Source: Melastoma dodecandrum
Lineage: Eukaryota > Streptophyta > Magnoliopsida > Myrtales > Melastomataceae
DNA length: 64,000 nt
Reading direction: 5' to 3'
NCBI GenBank assembly: GCA_029817715.1
Contig: JARUPY010000607.1
Coordinates: 3,720,001-3,784,000 of the forward strand
The position numbers and the translations under genes were made by a program. Shown here piece by piece: positions 11,601 through 29,145 of this stretch; position 1 is the first letter of the stretch; every line of letters starts with the position of its first letter. The notes beneath the pieces are model-generated. The model made no database searches, had not been told where the DNA came from, and saw nothing but the letters and a program-made list of their open reading frames with translations.

Positions 11601-12640
11601 TCAGTACATCGTTTACCTCTTTTTGTATATCTTGTGATATTTATCTGACCTTGGCAGTCTTTGCATGTCTTGTCTCCTTGGTAGTATGTTGACTTCACAA
11701 TGGGAGCAGAGTCGGGATACATTCGGTTTGAAGAACCCGAAGAAGCCCAGAAAGCTCGGGCTGCTGCTGTACTTGCAGAAGAAGGGGGACTCCTGGTTAA
11801 AAACTTTATCGCTATTTTGGAGCCACTAACTGGTAAGCAACATGAAATCCCCTCTTATGTTATCTGAGTCCGAGCTATCTTATCCTGTTTTGCATCAGCA
11901 GAAACCAGTGACATTGGCCAATTTTGTTGCTTGCCATAACCTTAGACACGTAATCTTTAGGCCATATATTATCTACGAGTATAATTTGATGTGGTGAACA
12001 ATGCACATCCCTATGTTGAGGCGGGATGGACCAGTCCAATTTTTCTACAGTCTAAAACACATATAGTTTGTCTATGGCAATCTACATGAATGATTGCTTG
12101 TTATTATTTAGTCTGTATGCTTTTCTGATCCTATCTAGAAATATTTTTGTATGTAAACTTCACAGACCGAGAATCTATGAAGGTGAGTTATTCTCCAAAT
12201 AGCAAATACAGTTGCTGTGCTTTCTCAGCTCTGTACGCTGGTTGGCTTTACTAATACTTTTATGGAATTTCCAAGAGCATCTTCTTAAGATATATTTTGC
12301 CAAAGCGATGTGCACCAAGGTACTTTACTTTTCTGTTTATGCTTTCTTCACTCGCTAGTGATATGCATACAGGCGATGCCGAAAAGGATTACTGGAAAGC
12401 AATTCGTGGGAATCAAGGAAGGTCCCACGATCGCGATAACAGGGGTGGCCGTGGAAGGTCAGCTTTACCTTCTTCCTCTTTCCATCTTTCTGTAAACTGT
12501 GGTTGGTTTTGTACTGTTAGTTACTCCGACACGATCCATTGAATCTTAGGGGAGGGAATTATTTGAGGGGGAAGCATCCTCGCTTGAAGAACCAGGACTC
12601 GGGCGGCCACCGAAACAAGGTGCGGAAACTTGCTGCCTGA
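8662..12640 (+). CDS. LA1: La protein (La motif, two RRMs), 10 exons, 460 aa
   Basis: Exons: 8662-8718, 8801-8879, 9027-9176, 10083-10225, 10513-10661, 10898-11002, 11103-11478, 11685-11832, 12373-12457 and 12550-12640. All introns are GT-AG, phases agree, and the total is 1383 nt. The La motif is residues about 10-95 (VEFYFSDSNLPRDKFL, SLALICSFTRMRGHL). RRM1 is about 112-195 (YNVKLEDVESFFGQFAK, FCGTALVEFS). An acidic Glu/Asp-rich linker spans about 245-325. The atypical C-terminal RRM is about 330-400 (LKAVFKKFGTVKYVDF, SGYIRFEEPEEA), followed by an Arg/Gly-rich basic tail. Family role: binds 3' oligo-U of nascent Pol III transcripts in the nucleus and helps tRNA maturation and some cap-independent translation. 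Length fits plant La1. The ATG follows an upstream region free of other coding signal. Confidence 0.96.
9590..9625 (+). repeat. C12-14/A14 homopolymer tract in La intron 3
   Basis: A run of C followed by a run of A (about 9592-9625), with no coding content. Such tracts are prone to length errors in assembly. Confidence 0.8.
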
Positions 12641-12818
12641 AAGTTCCTTTCTGGATGGTAGTAGTAGAAGTTGATCGATGGGTTCTTCTGTTACCCGTTT
12701 TTGACAACATTCGGCTCTGTGAAGGTTTACAGACAGCATATTTCAGTCTAATTAAGCTATAGTAGCTATGATCCGACTGCCCTGCATGTGGAAGGTTTGG
12801 ATTTGTTTTTTTTTTTTT

Positions 12819-13052
12819 GGCAAAATATCAATTTATGGCCTTAAGTTTGAGCCAACTTTCTGTTTTATCATTAACTTAGTTTGTTATATAATTTTGTCAC
12901 CAACTTTTATTTTTATTTTGATTTTGGCCAATTCATGATTGGTCAAAATAAAAATAAAAAAAAAAAGTTGATGACAAAATTATATAACAAACTAAGTTAA
13001 TGAGAAAACAGAAAGTTGACTCAAAATTGAGGTCATAAACGTATATTTTGCC
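12819..13052. mobile_element. foldback MITE-like inverted repeat, about 234 bp
   Basis: The left arm runs from GGCAAAATAT at 12819 through 'gccaactttctgtttt' and 'ttaacttagtttgttatataattttgtca'. The right arm is its near-perfect reverse complement, ending ATATTTTGCC at 13052. The arms meet around an A/T-rich centre near 12930. The element is flanked on both sides by T runs, so a TA or poly-T target duplication cannot be distinguished. It lies just downstream of the La gene. This is a fold-back transposon relic, or a source of hairpin RNA if transcribed. Confidence 0.85.
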
Positions 13053-14400
13053 TTTTTTTTTATAATTTGGTTAGACGAGAAGGAAAAGCATAAATAATGG
13101 TTGGGTTGGGGAATGATTATTTGATTATCCCCCGATTACCACAAACATGATGCAGGAGTCAACTGAATAAATTCTTCTTTTTACTTTTCTGTTTTGTTTT
13201 TTAGTTATCACATTATTTTAAGTGATACAATCGCTACTGCTGAGTTACATGGATCATATATATTCATTCGACTTTACGAAACTTTCTCGTTTCGCTTCAC
13301 TTTAGTAGCAAAAGTATTTTACAAAATAAGATGGGTAGTTTTGATAAATAATAACTTTAAATCAGAGTTAAAAAGCACGTTTTGTTTTTTTTAAGTAAGT
13401 TGGTCTTTAGATTCTCGATTTCCTTAGTGAATGAAGTTCAAGAAGTTTGTGTTTTATAAAGACTTTCTTAATAATAAAAGCGTGCTTTCTAATTTCAATT
13501 TTAGATTATTATTTGATGCATTTTGAAATAATTATCTTATTTTCAACTAACAATAAATTGAAACAAACTCTTAACTATATCACTCAGCGTGATAAAATAA
13601 TATCATGAGCATTTATTATAAATTCACACACATATACTTATTGCTGTCATCCAATTATATTTTTTAAAAATGATTCTAAATACCCTTTAAGTATGAATTA
13701 ATAGCTTCATTAAATCAATTTTTCCAAATACACTTTGAAAATTCTTGAAACCGAGATAGTTGAATCCCAAATGTTAAATATGAAAAAAGAAAATATCAAC
13801 AAGAAATACATACATCCAAGATTGCTTTTAAGACAGTTTTTGAATTTAGTATTCGATGCATGCATAGTGTTACTACCAAAAAAAAAAAGTTTACACGTAT
13901 CATGAATTAATAGTTTATAAAGTTTAAAACACTTTAGTATTATTTAAAACTCAGCTAAACCTAAAATTGAAGAAAAATCTACGTTCCCTTTGAGTGTAAA
14001 TATTTGAAGATTCGAATTTAAATATCTTGAATAAACAGAGATGTCGTCTAAAGAGTACTAAATAAATAAATAGTATAGTATAGTGATTAATTAATTAAAC
14101 GTAAAAGCTAAATCACATATTATATCTTGCGTATCGTCATTTCCCCCCTCTTCAAAAAATGATCCCGTTTTAGTCCCCCCTTGACAGCCGTCCGATAATT
14201 CGCAAAAGGAGCCTCCGCCGTCCGATCGGAAAAAGTCGGCCGGCGCAAGCACGTCCCGTGGTCGCCTTTGACTAACGACATCAACATAATAAAAAGGCAA
14301 ATAAAAGACAACCGTCGTCGTCGTCACCATCCTCTTCTTCTTCTGCCGCGATCCTTTTCTTAATTCCAATTTAATCCCTAACTAACCCTAATTAATCACA
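13053..14400. other. AT-rich intergenic DNA, no gene seen
   Basis: Between the fold-back element and the TOL9 5' region I see only AT-rich sequence with many stops in all frames. The last part (about 14140-14400), with pyrimidine-rich stretches and GTCGTCGTC repeats, is probably the promoter/5' leader of the next gene. Confidence 0.5.
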
Positions 14401-14447
14401 GAGGGGCGAGGCAGGAGCGGAGGTCCGAATTGTCGCGATCTCTTGTG

Positions 14448-14467
14448 GGGGGGGGGGGGGGGGGGGT
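14448..14467 (+). repeat. poly-G tract in the TOL9 leader
   Basis: About 20 consecutive G residues upstream of the TOL9 start codon, probably in the 5' UTR or promoter. It is G-quadruplex capable, and its length is likely unreliable. Confidence 0.8.
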
Positions 14468-14606
14468 AGGAGATCTCTGGGATTGTTTTGTATTGGATTG
14501 GATTGTGTGAGGAGGGGTTTTCTTTTCGTGATCTTACTTTTTTCTCGCTTGAGGGGTGGTAGAGGATTGGCTTGGATTGGTTGAGAGGGTTTGAGAATCG
14601 GGAGAG

Positions 14607-20856
<6,250 letters not shown>

Positions 20857-21506
20857 TGAGAACTCAGGTTTGGTCGCATTTTGTTGCTATTTCTTCTTCC
20901 ATCGGGATTTGGTTTAAATTGGCTCAGCTCTCCCCTCATTATATTACGTATAAATTGTGAAGATATGGGTTCCTCCCCTTTTTCCTCCGCTTTAATATTT
21001 TGCAATCTTTGGGTTTGGCAATTTGGATATCGTGTAAATTCCCCCCTCCCCTTTTGTAAAGATAAAACGAGAGAGTCCGTCAAATCTCCTGGCTTTAATT
21101 ACTTACTACTCACTGTTGTGTTTTACGATGACTTTTCTAGGTTTTAGTACATTTTGTATTTCACATCGAGCGTAACATTTTTTTAACGGAAGACTATTCT
21201 GTCTTATATGGTGTATCAGCTGGAAACCGAGAACAAGCCGCCACAAGTATGGCGAACATTGCGCATCCAGCCGCGTGAGCTCCCTCCCAGTTCCGAGTTG
21301 AACAAGATCGTGTGAACAGGTCGTTTGTTTCTTGTTTCATAACCGCGTAAAGCACGAGGACACTTAGTTGTTGATCCCGTCGGTTCTGCTGAGCCATTAG
21401 TGTCCAGGACAAACTGGAGTCCCCTCACTAGGAGATTATATTAACCATGTAGCCTTTTTTCCAAGTCCTGCTGCACATTCTCCCCAAGAAAACTATCGAC
21501 AGAGTA
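20857..21506 (+). other. TOL9 3' UTR and PLAC8 gene 5' region
   Basis: No coding signal. The stretch after the TOL9 stop is T-rich and typical of a 3' UTR to about 21180. The remainder leads to the next ATG at 21507. No TATA box can be assigned with confidence. Confidence 0.5.
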
Positions 21507-23384
21507 ATGGGCAGATTAGGGAAAACTCCCAGCACCTCTACCACCCCGGCCACCGAGCTTGACCAACCCGACCATCTGCCTCAGGCACCCCCTCCAACGA
21601 CTGCTTCCGATGTTGTTACATCGTGCGATCCACCGGGAAACAATCCTTCGGATAGTGTCAGCCCCATCGAGGTGCCCCCAGAGCGTAACAATCAAGAGCA
21701 GCTGCCGTTGCCGCCCCTTCAGCACCCGGAAGAAAAGGATCGCACATCGGAGATAGTTGAAGTGGTCGAATTCCCTCCGCGAACCTCGATAACTGTAGAA
21801 GCTCGTCTGCCTCTGGACCCTGACAAGCAGATGGTGGTCTATGTACCACCCGGTGACAACATGATACCTCCAACGGGCGGCAGGCCGTTGAATGGGCAAG
21901 AAGAGGTCGTGATGTTCCCGCCGCAGAAACCGGCTAATCCTGTCCATGTCCAGCCCAATGTAATAATACCTGGTGAGAATGTTCTGAATGCCGCGAATGC
22001 AGGAAATCAGCAGCAGAAGCAGCCGCCGCAAAATCAGAAAGCTGGCACGATGCCGCCGGTGATCCTGGTGCCGTTCATCGGAGTTCCTTGGCACAGTGGA
22101 CTGTTCGACTGTTGCCAACAGCCGACAAATGGTATGGAATACACTTCCGATCTCATAAATCAGTGTCAACTATAAGGTTTGTTCCAATTTGCAAAAATAT
22201 TTCGCGAAATATGACATGTAATTTCAAAATTTGTCGAATAATACCCAGAAATCGGAGTTAGAAATATCGATATGCTCTTTAAGAAAGTCGTACCGACTGA
22301 AGTGAAAATCGGAGTTACCAAATCCGGCTTCTGCATAGAATTAATCAGTATTTCTAATTTTGATATTTGAAGAAACTTAAAATTAAGTATTTTATTTTAC
22401 GAAATATTTTTGCAAATGTTAAATTGTAGCAAACTATGACAATTGGTCGATATATTTGGGGAACTAAATTAGTCACATATAATTTTGATAATGATATGAT
22501 TATAAAATCAGATGAAACCGACGTAATATAATATTATTATTTTTGGTTTGATGCGGTTGGAATATAAGTTACAGAAACTAAGAACTTTCTTGTCTTTTAA
22601 CTTCCAGACCTCTCCGGAATTAACTATATATTTATACAAATTATTATTTTGACTAATTCTACCAATTGTGGAAAATTCAAATTATTGAATAAATAAAAGA
22701 CTTGTATGCGTGGTTGACGCAAATGTTGGGTGTACGGTTGCATTGCTGACAATGATCGGCTGAAAATAACTGGAGCAATTTAACTTCTAATCAATCAAAG
22801 AGGAAGAGTAGTTCGTTAAATTTTGATTCTTGATGCAGCTATCATAACAATGATCGCGCCCTGCGTAACTTTCGGCCAGATCACGGAGATTTTGGATAAT
22901 GGCAGCACCAGTGAGTTCTCGAGGCCTCCCCCCTTCGTCTATAGTCTCATCGGATGTCCATGATGTACACCGTTTATGTTGATCTTGCCCGGCCGTTTTG
23001 CAGGTTGCTTGACGGGAACGTTCCTCTACATATTCCTCTTCCTGGTGCTATGCCACTGGAACATTGGTGTAAGCTACAGGCGGCGCATGAGGAACGCCTT
23101 CCAGATCGCCGAGACGCCAGTCACCGACAGGATCGCCCACGTCATGTTCCCTTGCTGCGCCCTCTGCCAGGAGTTCCGGGAGCTCCAGTACCGTGGACTA
23201 GACCCTTTCCTAGGTCGCCTCCTATCTCTTTCCCCTTTGTTTAATATTTTCTCCTAATTTCAGCTTAGGACTCATCGGATCGATCCGCATTCCTGAAGGT
23301 TACAAGGGCGTGATTGCTGGGATCTTGCACGGGCAGAACCAGCCGAATGTTCCTCCCCCGAACCAGTCCATGACGAGGGGTTAG
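21507..23384 (+). CDS. PLAC8 family protein with long proline-rich N-terminus, 4 exons, 340 aa
   Basis: Exons 21507-22131, 22839-22910, 23004-23213 and 23269-23384 splice in phase to 1023 nt. Residues 1 to about 190 are low-complexity, rich in Pro/Gln/Asn. The PLAC8 (cys-rich) domain follows: HSGLFDCCQQPTN, then APCVTFGQITEIL, a hydrophobic segment LYIFLFLVLCHWNIGVSY, RRRMRNAFQIAETP, and the FPCCALCQEFRELQYRGLDP block. The last exon uses the second of two nearby AGs (23268), because the first would give an immediate stop. PLAC8 proteins of plants include cell-number regulators and metal-resistance (PCR) proteins, usually in the plasma membrane. The specific function here is unknown. Most plant family members are under 200 aa, so the long N-terminus is distinctive. 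Confidence 0.9.
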
Positions 23385-24065
23385 AAAAACTCGCAGCTGC
23401 AATCGAGTATCCTATGTCGAAAAACTAGTTTCGCTTCTGGAAAAATGCTTGTGCTACCCAACTTTGATCAGCAAAATGCAAATAAGATCACGTGCAATGT
23501 TCTGGGGAAGTGCAAATACTCAACTTCCTCTATGATGGGATGGATGTCTCCTGCCGGCAAGGACCGGAGTTCGAACGATCCTTTGAGATAGATAGCAAAG
23601 GTTTAAACACGAATCTGGGTCGAAAGTGTTCTTCTATCCCGCGTGACAACTAATGGTCGTGAGTATTATTTATCTTAGGATTACTCAAAATCCCGAAGAA
23701 TCTCCGCATAATTGACCCCTGAACCAGAACTTGGACTCGCTTATATAATGTATGCTACTCGAGATCAAACATCGAAAATTGACCTGATTGGATGGAAGGC
23801 GCCTGGAAGTGGAACGAGATACATTTCCGGCCGCAGAAACAGGACATACTGTGAAAGAAAGAGAGAGGATGACCTCGCGTTAGTAAATGAAAATCACTGT
23901 AGCTTAGCTATTCCACTGAATTGTTAGAAAGAAAGGACATACGAGTTTGTGTCGAACAACACTTGTGCGGTTCCACTTGCATGGTAATTAAAATCACTGT
24001 AGCTTAGCTATTCCTCTGAATTTTTTGTCCATTGGAGTTTATGAGTATTCATCTCATGGTTGCAG
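23385..24065 (+). other. intergenic DNA with a short direct repeat
   Basis: No gene is visible. A 35-37 bp segment 'aaaatcactgtagcttagctattcc..ctgaatt' occurs twice, at about 23888-23925 and 23991-24027, roughly 100 bp apart. This may be a target-site-like or slippage duplication. The intervening DNA is not recognisable as a transposon. Confidence 0.6.
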
Positions 24066-24233
24066 GTAAGAACAATCCGACAATGGATTGGCCAACCAGA
24101 ATGAAAATCGCTATAGGATCTGCTAAAAGACTATCTTATCTGCATGAGGACTGTGAGTTCGAGCAGGCATAGTTTTAAGCTATGAATATGATGTTCGATT
24201 AGCATTCCTGAATCTGACAAGTCAACTGAACAC

Positions 24234-26408
24234 TGTTAACCTTGGTTTTGATGATGGACTTGAGAAGATATGTTACAAATTCATAGTAATGTGTTGCTGT
24301 AACACTTCGCTGATCTTTAGTAAAGAGCTTGAGCAAAGTGTTACTGATCCTGAGCTATACGTTGCTATATTATAGTAAGCCATTACTGTTTGCTACGCTT
24401 GCTCACTGGAAATTTGAAAATAATATTTCCTTTTGCAATATATTTCGGATTATATCGAAATATATTTAAATCAAATATTGAGATGTCTAAATATATTGGA
24501 TTAATTAAGGATTTTTCAAAACCTTTTATTAGGCAACTCAAAATCAAAATGTCGTCTTTCTAATTAAAGATTTGGAAAAAATATAAAGGAAGTTACCGTT
24601 TGAGGACTTTCTTTCTCCGTTCTGTGACCATTGAGCAAGTATCTGCTCAGATTGGTCTGATCCGCTGATATTGTGAAAACCAATCAATTGGAATCGTCCT
24701 AATGAACCTGGACACCTCCCACGAAGTTTTTCCATAAAAATGAGACAAGGCATTCAGATATTATTCACACATGTGCGTAAGAAATGCGTTGTTGTACCAC
24801 TCAAGAAGTGTGTTGCTACGCTTGAGAAGTGTGTTGCTACACTACAGCGAAGCTGTACTGCATTACTACACTATAATTAGCAAAACGAAGGAATAATTAT
24901 TATTCCAACCTGTTTATTGTAATTTTATCATATTTAATTACATTATCTGATTCAGATAATCACGTGTGAGGATCAGATAGTGACATTTGAGAAAGATTAT
25001 ATAGCAATATGTTATTTCCTATCTTATCTCTACGGTCATTAAGGAATATTGTTATTCCTGATTCATCCTTGCTAACGATTGAAATAATGTTAAGATATCA
25101 TTCTCATGGTGATTGGATCAAATCACACGAATTAGGAAAGTTGATAAAGATTCATTTCCTTCTTGGTCATTGTGACCGTTGAGCATCTGTTCGCTGAACC
25201 TGGTCAAAGCTTGCTGGAATCGGATATTTGGGAAACAAAATATATGTTTCGTTCCCTATTAAAACCAGACGACCTCTATACACAAAAAAAAAAACGAATT
25301 ATGTGTGGTCTGAGTGGTTGTCCAAAGCCTGTGTGATCTGAGTGAGCTTTAAAGATCGGCGGAGAGCGGAAGGTACTAAGTGATCGCGTGGTTCTTATCT
25401 CTTGCAATCTGCGTGTGAGAGTGTTAAGGGCTGAGTGCGACTTTGATCGTCGTGAGAAGGATTGAGTGTCCTTGGTGCGTTCAACGAGCGGGTGACGAAT
25501 CGTCTGAGGGAAGCTAAGTGAATACCTGTACTGATTGCAGTAACCAGTTGCTGACCCATCGGGAAGAAGCCGTTCTTGTTGTGTCTTTTCGTAGGGAAGT
25601 CTCGAACCGACAGAGTTTGAGCAGTGAGACACGCACTTCCGGGTGCACGCCAGAAGTCTCGTGCCTGCAGGGTAGAGCAGGAGTTGGGAACGCCGCCGGA
25701 ATGGAAAGAGGTCCTCCCGAGCACAGGGACCAATTCATGTTTTGTTTAGTCATGTTCTGCTGTGTGAGGAACCAATTCCGGTTTCATTTTTCTTTTCTGT
25801 TCTAAGTGATCATCTTTGTGGTTGTCTCTTGAGTACTTACAGGCTCATCTTGAGAAGAGACAGAAACTGTGTGGAAATCCTCTGCTGAGCTATTAAGTGC
25901 TGAAGCTTTCCTCTGCTGTGAATCAGAAACGGACTACTCTTAGAGAAGTCGTTCTTCACTGTAAGGAATCATGTGAGGATTTATTCTTTAATACAACCTT
26001 GTCTTTGTGCTTTGATAGATAGGCTTATGACTAAGCGACAACGTGTTGTGTGGAAATCCTTTGAGCAATCAACTGCTGAGTGTGAGCATCATTCTGTTGG
26101 AAACGAGAAGACGTCCACTGCGTGAGGAGCTGATCGTTGCCTAGGAGTGATCTCCTTTTTAAAAGGATTTTAAACCTCACTTGTTGAGATACTGAATGCC
26201 TAGTGCAAGGGCTTTTTGCACCTATTATTTTAATGGTGGAATCACCTTGTTGGTGGAAAGTGGACTTAGGTCGATTAAGGCAGAACCACTATAAACTATC
26301 GTGTCCCTTACGATCGTGCAAACACTCGTACGAATACCTACTCGATCAAATCGTAACGGTTACAGCGAAGCTGATCTAATTTGAGAAACGCTCTGCTGGA
26401 TTACAACA
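24234..26408 (+). repeat. 5' LTR of the deleted copia element
   Basis: It matches the solo LTR at 50712-53405 over most of its length, for example at GCCGTTCTTGT, CTCGTGCCTGCAGGGTAGAGCAG and CTTTGTGGTTGTCTCTT. Its last part lacks about 80 bp found in the other copies (jump from 'ctgctggatt' to 'acaaca'). It also lacks a stretch near 25735 present in the solo LTR. Confidence 0.85.
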
Positions 26409-26564
26409 ATTGATATCAGTGTGGGTTTGCTAGAAAGCTTTCTGTGTGATTGCTAGTACAGAACTCTGTTGTTGTACCTAAGGATCATAATAACGTATTG
26501 TTGAAAGTTTTACATTAAGCAAAGTCAGGTGCTACTGAGTTACAAAAACTCATAACTGAGCAAG

Positions 26565-27514
26565 ATGTCGATGCTCTTAACTGATGGTCATTCGACTGAA
26601 CGTCCACCGCTCTTTGCAGGACAACACTTCTCATATTTGAAAATGAGAATTGAGTTGTTCATAGGAGCAAAAGAAGCCGATTACTGGCAGATTATAATGG
26701 AAGGAGATCTTACGGTTCCTCCACCTAATCCCAGCGATACTCGGCATGAATTCAAAAGAAAGAGAATCATTTCTCTCAACACTAAAGCAAGGCACTACTT
26801 AGTGTGCTCTCTTGCTGGAAATGAATTTAATCGCGTCTCTCCTTGTAAGACTACGAAAGAAATGTGGGATAGACTTGCTTTGATTTATGATGGAACAGAA
26901 CAAGTCAAATAATCCAAAGTGAATGCATTGCTAACTCAATACGAAGCATTTAAAATGAAAAAAGATGAGTCAATAAATCAAATGCTTGATAAACTCACCG
27001 AAATCACTAATGCCATGGAATCTCTTGGCAAAACCATTTCTAATTCTGAGTTGGTTAGAAACAAACTTTGCTCTTTGCCCAAATCTTGAGAAGCCAAGAA
27101 AACGACAATTGAAGAAGCAAAGGACTTGACGAGCTTAAGTCTTTAACAGCTATTTGGTTCTCTTGTCGCTTATGAGAATAAAACAAGTTCGCTGAGGAAA
27201 AGAAATCGAATGCATTGTATTTAAAAGGAGTGTTGAAATCTCCAATGAATCCAGAGGATGAATCTTCATCTGATTCTGAGGATGAAATCTCCTTAATGGC
27301 TAGGAAATTCAAGAAGTATCTTCGCAAAACTCGTTTCAAGGGTAAGCGAGATGCTAAAAGGAAAAGCACAAAACAACACCCAAGTAAGGTGATGTGTGCT
27401 ATGAGTGTAACAAACCTGGTCATATGCGACCAGATTGCCCACTATTAAATGACTTTCCAAATACAAGAAAAATGCCATGATGGCATCTTGGAGTGATAGT
27501 GATGAGGAATTAGA
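26565..27514 (+). pseudogene. copia gag (decayed) with zinc knuckle
   Basis: The frame from ATG 26565 (MSMLLTDGHSTERPPLF) encodes a UBN2-type gag head (AGQHFSYLKMRIELFI, TKEMWDRLALIYDGTEQVK) and stops at 26910. The continuing homology SKVNALLTQYEAFKM and MKKDESINQMLDKL follows that stop. Later blocks are in other frames: SPMNPEDESSSDSEDEIS, and a CCHC zinc knuckle (CYECNKPGHMRPDC) at about 27392-27440. At least three stops or frame changes are seen. In a working element, gag packages the RNA genome. Confidence 0.85.
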
Positions 27515-27521
27515 TTAGGTT

Positions 27522-28250
27522 CTATTGTGTGAGGAATCAATCCCTGTTTCGTTTTTCTTTTCTGATCTAAGTGATCATCTTTGTGGTTGTCTCTTGAGTA
27601 CTTACAGGCTCATCTTGAGAAGAGACAGAAACTGTGTGGAAATCCTCTGCTGAGCTATTAAGTGCCGAAGCATTGCTGTGAATAAGAAACGGACAACTCT
27701 CAGAGAAGTCGTTCTTCACTGTAAGGAATCATTTGTGAGGATTTATTCTTTAACACAATGTTGTCTTTGTGCTTTGATAGACAAGCTTATGCCTAAGCGA
27801 CAACGTACTGTGTGGAAATCCTTTGAGCAATCAACTGCCGAGTGTGGGCATCGTTCTGCTGAAAATGAGAAGACATCCATTGTGTGAGGAGCTGATCGTT
27901 GCCCAAGAGTGATCTCATTTTTAAAGGATTTTAAATCTCACTTGTTGAGATACCGAACGCTTAATGCAATGGTTTTTTGCACCCATTATTTTAATAGTGG
28001 AATCACCTCGTTGGTGGATAGTGGACGTAGGTTGATTAAGGCCGAACCACTATAAACTATTGTATCCCTTACGATCGTGCAAACACTCGTACGAATACAT
28101 ACTCGATCAAATCGTAACGGTTACAACGAAGCTGATCTCATTATAAGAAACGCTCTGCTGGAATACAGTACGCTTCCGCTTATATTGAGAAAGGGCGAAA
28201 AAGTGAAAACACTAATTCACCCCCTCTTAATGTACATAAACGATCCAACA
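27522..28250 (+). repeat. partial 3' LTR of the deleted copia element
   Basis: It begins abruptly in mid-LTR (TGTGTGAGGAATCAATCCC, matching about 25760 in the 5' LTR) directly after gag. The deletion therefore joined gag to the middle of the 3' LTR. It ends ...CACTAATTCACCCCCTCTTAATG...GATCCAACA. Confidence 0.85.
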
Positions 28251-28608
28251 AACACGCAGGCCATCCTAAGATCATTCGTCGTGACAGCAAGGCTGCCAAC
28301 ATACTTCTGGACTTGGAGTTTGAGGTGAAGGTATTACTGCTGATATTGGCTTGATCTTCTTGCCTGGAATTCACGCTCGACGAGGTCGCTCTTCCTTACA
28401 GGTTGCAGACTTTGGACTAGCAAGGTTCATCTCTTACGCAGACACTCATGTCTCGGCTCGATTCATGGGTACCTTTGGGTGAAACAAGACATTTAAGCTT
28501 GTTATCAGCTGTGATTAATAATGTTACTTCGCAGGTACCTGGCACCAGAATATGCATCTGCTGGGAAACTCAACGAGAAATCCGACGTTTGCTCATTAGG
28601 GGTGGTAT

Positions 28609-29145
28609 TAGGGGTGAGCATTCGGTATTCCAAATACCAACCGAACCGAATACCGAACTTCCAAATACCGAAGTTTCAAAATTTTATCCTCCAAATACCG
28701 AACCGAACTCCAATCTTCCAAATACCGAAATTTATTTCGGTATTACGGTTCGGTATTTGGATCTTCCAAAATTTTATTGGGCCGAATAAATAGCCCATAA
28801 ATTTTTTAGAGAAAGATTTCATTAAAGAGAAAAAAAAAGAGGAATTTGGGGGTTAGGGAGGCTCGAACTCTCGACCTCATGATAACAAAGCTATGAGACC
28901 TACGCGCTAGCCAACTGCGCCAACACTTCTTTCTTGCTTTCTCATCATTATTAAAAAATAAATTAAATTTCGGTAATTTGGAATACCGAAATTTAAAAAC
29001 AAAATACCAAATACCGAACCAAATTCAAATTTCAATCGAAATATAAAACCGAACCAAATACCAAATACCGAATACCGAATTCCAAATACCGAAATGACGA
29101 AAAATCGGTTCGGTATTTGGCATTCCGAACTTTTTGCTCACCCTA
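28609..29145. mobile_element. non-autonomous hAT-type element, 537 bp, TSD GGTGGTAT
   Basis: The 8-bp duplication GGTGGTAT is at 28601-28608 and 29146-29153. The ends are TAGGGGTGAGCA and TGCTCACCCTA (inverted). Both flanks hold many copies of the short motif 'ccaaataccgaa' or its complement, as subterminal repeats. No transposase is present. Removing the element rejoins the kinase reading frame exactly (GVVL then LELITG). 8-bp TSD and short TIRs indicate the hAT superfamily. Confidence 0.9.
28853..28927 (-). other. tRNA-Met(CAT)-like sequence inside the hAT element
   Basis: The reverse complement reads GGCGCAGTTGGCTAGCGCG (D arm, A box), then CTCATAG (anticodon CAT at 28893-28895), then GAGGTCGAGAGTTCGAGCC (T arm, B box). 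This matches elongator tRNA-Met. The acceptor ends (about GAAGTGT and TAACCCC) cannot pair, so it is a tRNA pseudogene or the head of a tRNA-derived SINE captured by the transposon. It is not a functional tRNA gene. Confidence 0.8.

Larger units (their letters stand above)
24234..28250 (+). mobile_element. internally deleted copia element (SIRE-like family), TSD AACAC
   Basis: The element starts TGTTAACCTTGGTTTTGATGATG at 24234 and ends GATCCAACA at 28250. The 5-bp duplication AACAC is at 24229-24233 and 28251-28255. The content is a 5' LTR (24234-26408), a primer site like TGATATCAGTGTGGG (26411, the altered TGGTATCAG of initiator tRNA-Met priming), a decayed gag (26565 to about 27510) and a partial 3' LTR (about 27522-28250). 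All of protease, integrase, RT and RNase H are gone, so it cannot move alone. It is inserted in an intron of the kinase pseudogene. Confidence 0.92.

Noticed and set aside
21516..22169. 217-aa reverse frame opposite the PLAC8 gene first exon
   Set aside because: The plus-strand frame splices in phase into a PLAC8 domain. The reverse frame has no domain and is Arg/Leu-rich as expected for a shadow.
28853..28927. Functional tRNA-Met gene
   Set aside because: The body is clear but the acceptor stem does not pair, and it sits inside a transposon. It is a tRNA-derived remnant.
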